A stretch of 14,311 bases of DNA from an uncultured Paracoccaceae bacterium (lineage in GTDB: Bacteria; Pseudomonadota; Alphaproteobacteria; Rhodobacterales; Rhodobacteraceae). The stretch covers positions 1-14,311 of the forward strand of contig CALFSV010000075.1 of NCBI GenBank assembly GCA_937916485.1, given 5' to 3'. The notes beneath the pieces were generated by a model. That model was given only the letters and a program-made list of their open reading frames with translations. It was not told where the DNA came from and searched no databases. This document shows, one piece after another, positions 14,002-14,311 of this stretch. Both the position numbers and the translations under genes were made by a program. Positions within the stretch are counted from its first letter, which is position 1. The number at the start of each line of letters is the position of its first letter.

Positions 14002-14013
14002 TCACAATTGTGA
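14002..14013. promoter_or_regulatory. Perfect 12-bp palindrome TCACAATTGTGA
   Basis: The palindrome lies 36 bp after the last stop codon. Its form suits a dimeric regulator's operator. No gene start is evident just downstream within the window, so its target, if any, is unknown. Confidence 0.25.
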
Positions 14014-14136
14014 GGAATGAGTACGGATTGCCACACGCTTCGATCCGCTATCGAAACGATTGAACTGTGGTTTTAGCCAGGTTTCGCGGAGCAGAATGTC
14101 AAGATATCTTTGAAACGACCACAATAGTTTAACAGC

Positions 14137-14154
14137 GGCGAGAACCGCCTTTTT
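14137..14154 (+). terminator. Weak terminator-like hairpin downstream of the MsrQ-like gene
   Basis: GGCG (14137-14140) and CGCC (14146-14149) enclose AGAAC and are followed directly by TTTTT. An alternative pairing, GCGG with CCGC, is equally short. The stem is only 4 bp, and the site is 170 bp after the gene, so this is a modest candidate for the end of the block 2 transcript. Confidence 0.3.
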
Positions 14155-14231
14155 CAACTTGGGCAATCAAGCGGACGATCGCATCAACTTTGTAGCTGAA
14201 TGTCTGCTTCCGAGGATAACTGAGAATTTTT

Positions 14232-14272
14232 TGGCACCTGCAGCGAACGTCTGGTTTCCGCCCAAAACGACC
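14232..14272. repeat. Degenerate intergenic element, copy 2
   Basis: Shares TGGCA, TGC, CGAAYGT, TCCGCCC and AAACGRCC in the same order as 10284-10328, with small length differences. Both copies are in non-coding DNA on the same strand. Similarity was judged by eye only. Confidence 0.3.
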
Positions 14273-14311
14273 GCCCTAAGACCCGTCCCGCGGTTTGCAT
14301 CGTATTTCGAT

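Larger units (their letters stand above)
13967..14311. other. Right-end intergenic stretch without a convincing gene
   Basis: No frame here codes for a recognisable protein. The stretch contains a perfect palindrome (14002-14013), a 19-codon frame after GAGGA (14017-14076, probably chance), a 10-bp palindrome AAGATATCTT (14101-14110), a weak hairpin with a T-run (14137-14154), and a segment resembling the intergenic element at 10284-10328. The two long - strand frames that reach into it are shadows of the MsrQ-like gene. Confidence 0.5.

Noticed and set aside
13436..14036. Minus-strand frames opposite the MsrQ-like gene extending into the right-end gap
   Set aside because: They lack domains and ribosome-binding sites, and their composition is that of antisense translation.
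14101..14110. Palindrome AAGATATCTT as an operator
   Set aside because: It is a 10-bp palindrome without context; such sites occur by chance in AT-richer gaps.
1..14311. CRISPR array, tRNA, rRNA, insertion sequence or prophage genes
   Set aside because: No regularly spaced repeats, no cloverleaf-like or rRNA-like segments, and no transposase, integrase or phage proteins were seen.

Overview
The window looks like a chromosomal segment of an alphaproteobacterium, most likely of the Roseobacter/Rhodobacteraceae type. The reasons are a TRAP-type carboxylate transporter, the gene families present, fairly GC-rich coding, and several GTG/TTG starts. This assignment is an inference from gene content; no rRNA or other marker gene is present. 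There are no tRNA genes, CRISPR arrays, insertion sequences or phage genes that I can support.

Block 1 (about 347-10222, all + strand) reads as a malonate uptake and catabolism island. A LysR-type regulator is followed by an amidase-signature hydrolase, then a complete three-part TRAP transporter in the unusual order large membrane subunit, periplasmic binding protein, small membrane subunit. Next come malonyl-CoA decarboxylase (matA) and malonyl-CoA synthetase (matB), and finally a GlcD/D-lactate-dehydrogenase-type FAD oxidase. The simplest reading is that malonate is imported, or released from an amide inside the cell by the amidase. MatB activates it to malonyl-CoA, and MatA decarboxylates that to acetyl-CoA. 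The amidase and the FAD oxidase suggest that malonate derivatives may also be substrates. A perfect 10-bp GC-rich hairpin between the binding-protein gene and the small-subunit gene probably sets unequal expression inside the operon. A hairpin followed by a T-run at 10241-10262 probably ends the transcript.

Block 2 (10347-13966) is a redox/quinone-stress-like module. A LysR-type regulator on the - strand diverges from a + strand series: DoxX-family membrane protein, two-domain VOC protein resembling Bacillus CatE, cytochrome b561 and an MsrQ/ferric-reductase-like haem membrane protein. The DoxX-VOC pair recalls the Bacillus subtilis catDE (yfiDE) pair, but here it has a LysR regulator and two membrane cytochromes.

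The ends (1-346 and 13967-14311) hold no convincing gene. The right end has a 12-bp perfect palindrome, a weak terminator-like hairpin, and a degenerate sequence that resembles part of the 10223-10346 intergenic region, possibly a dispersed repeat.
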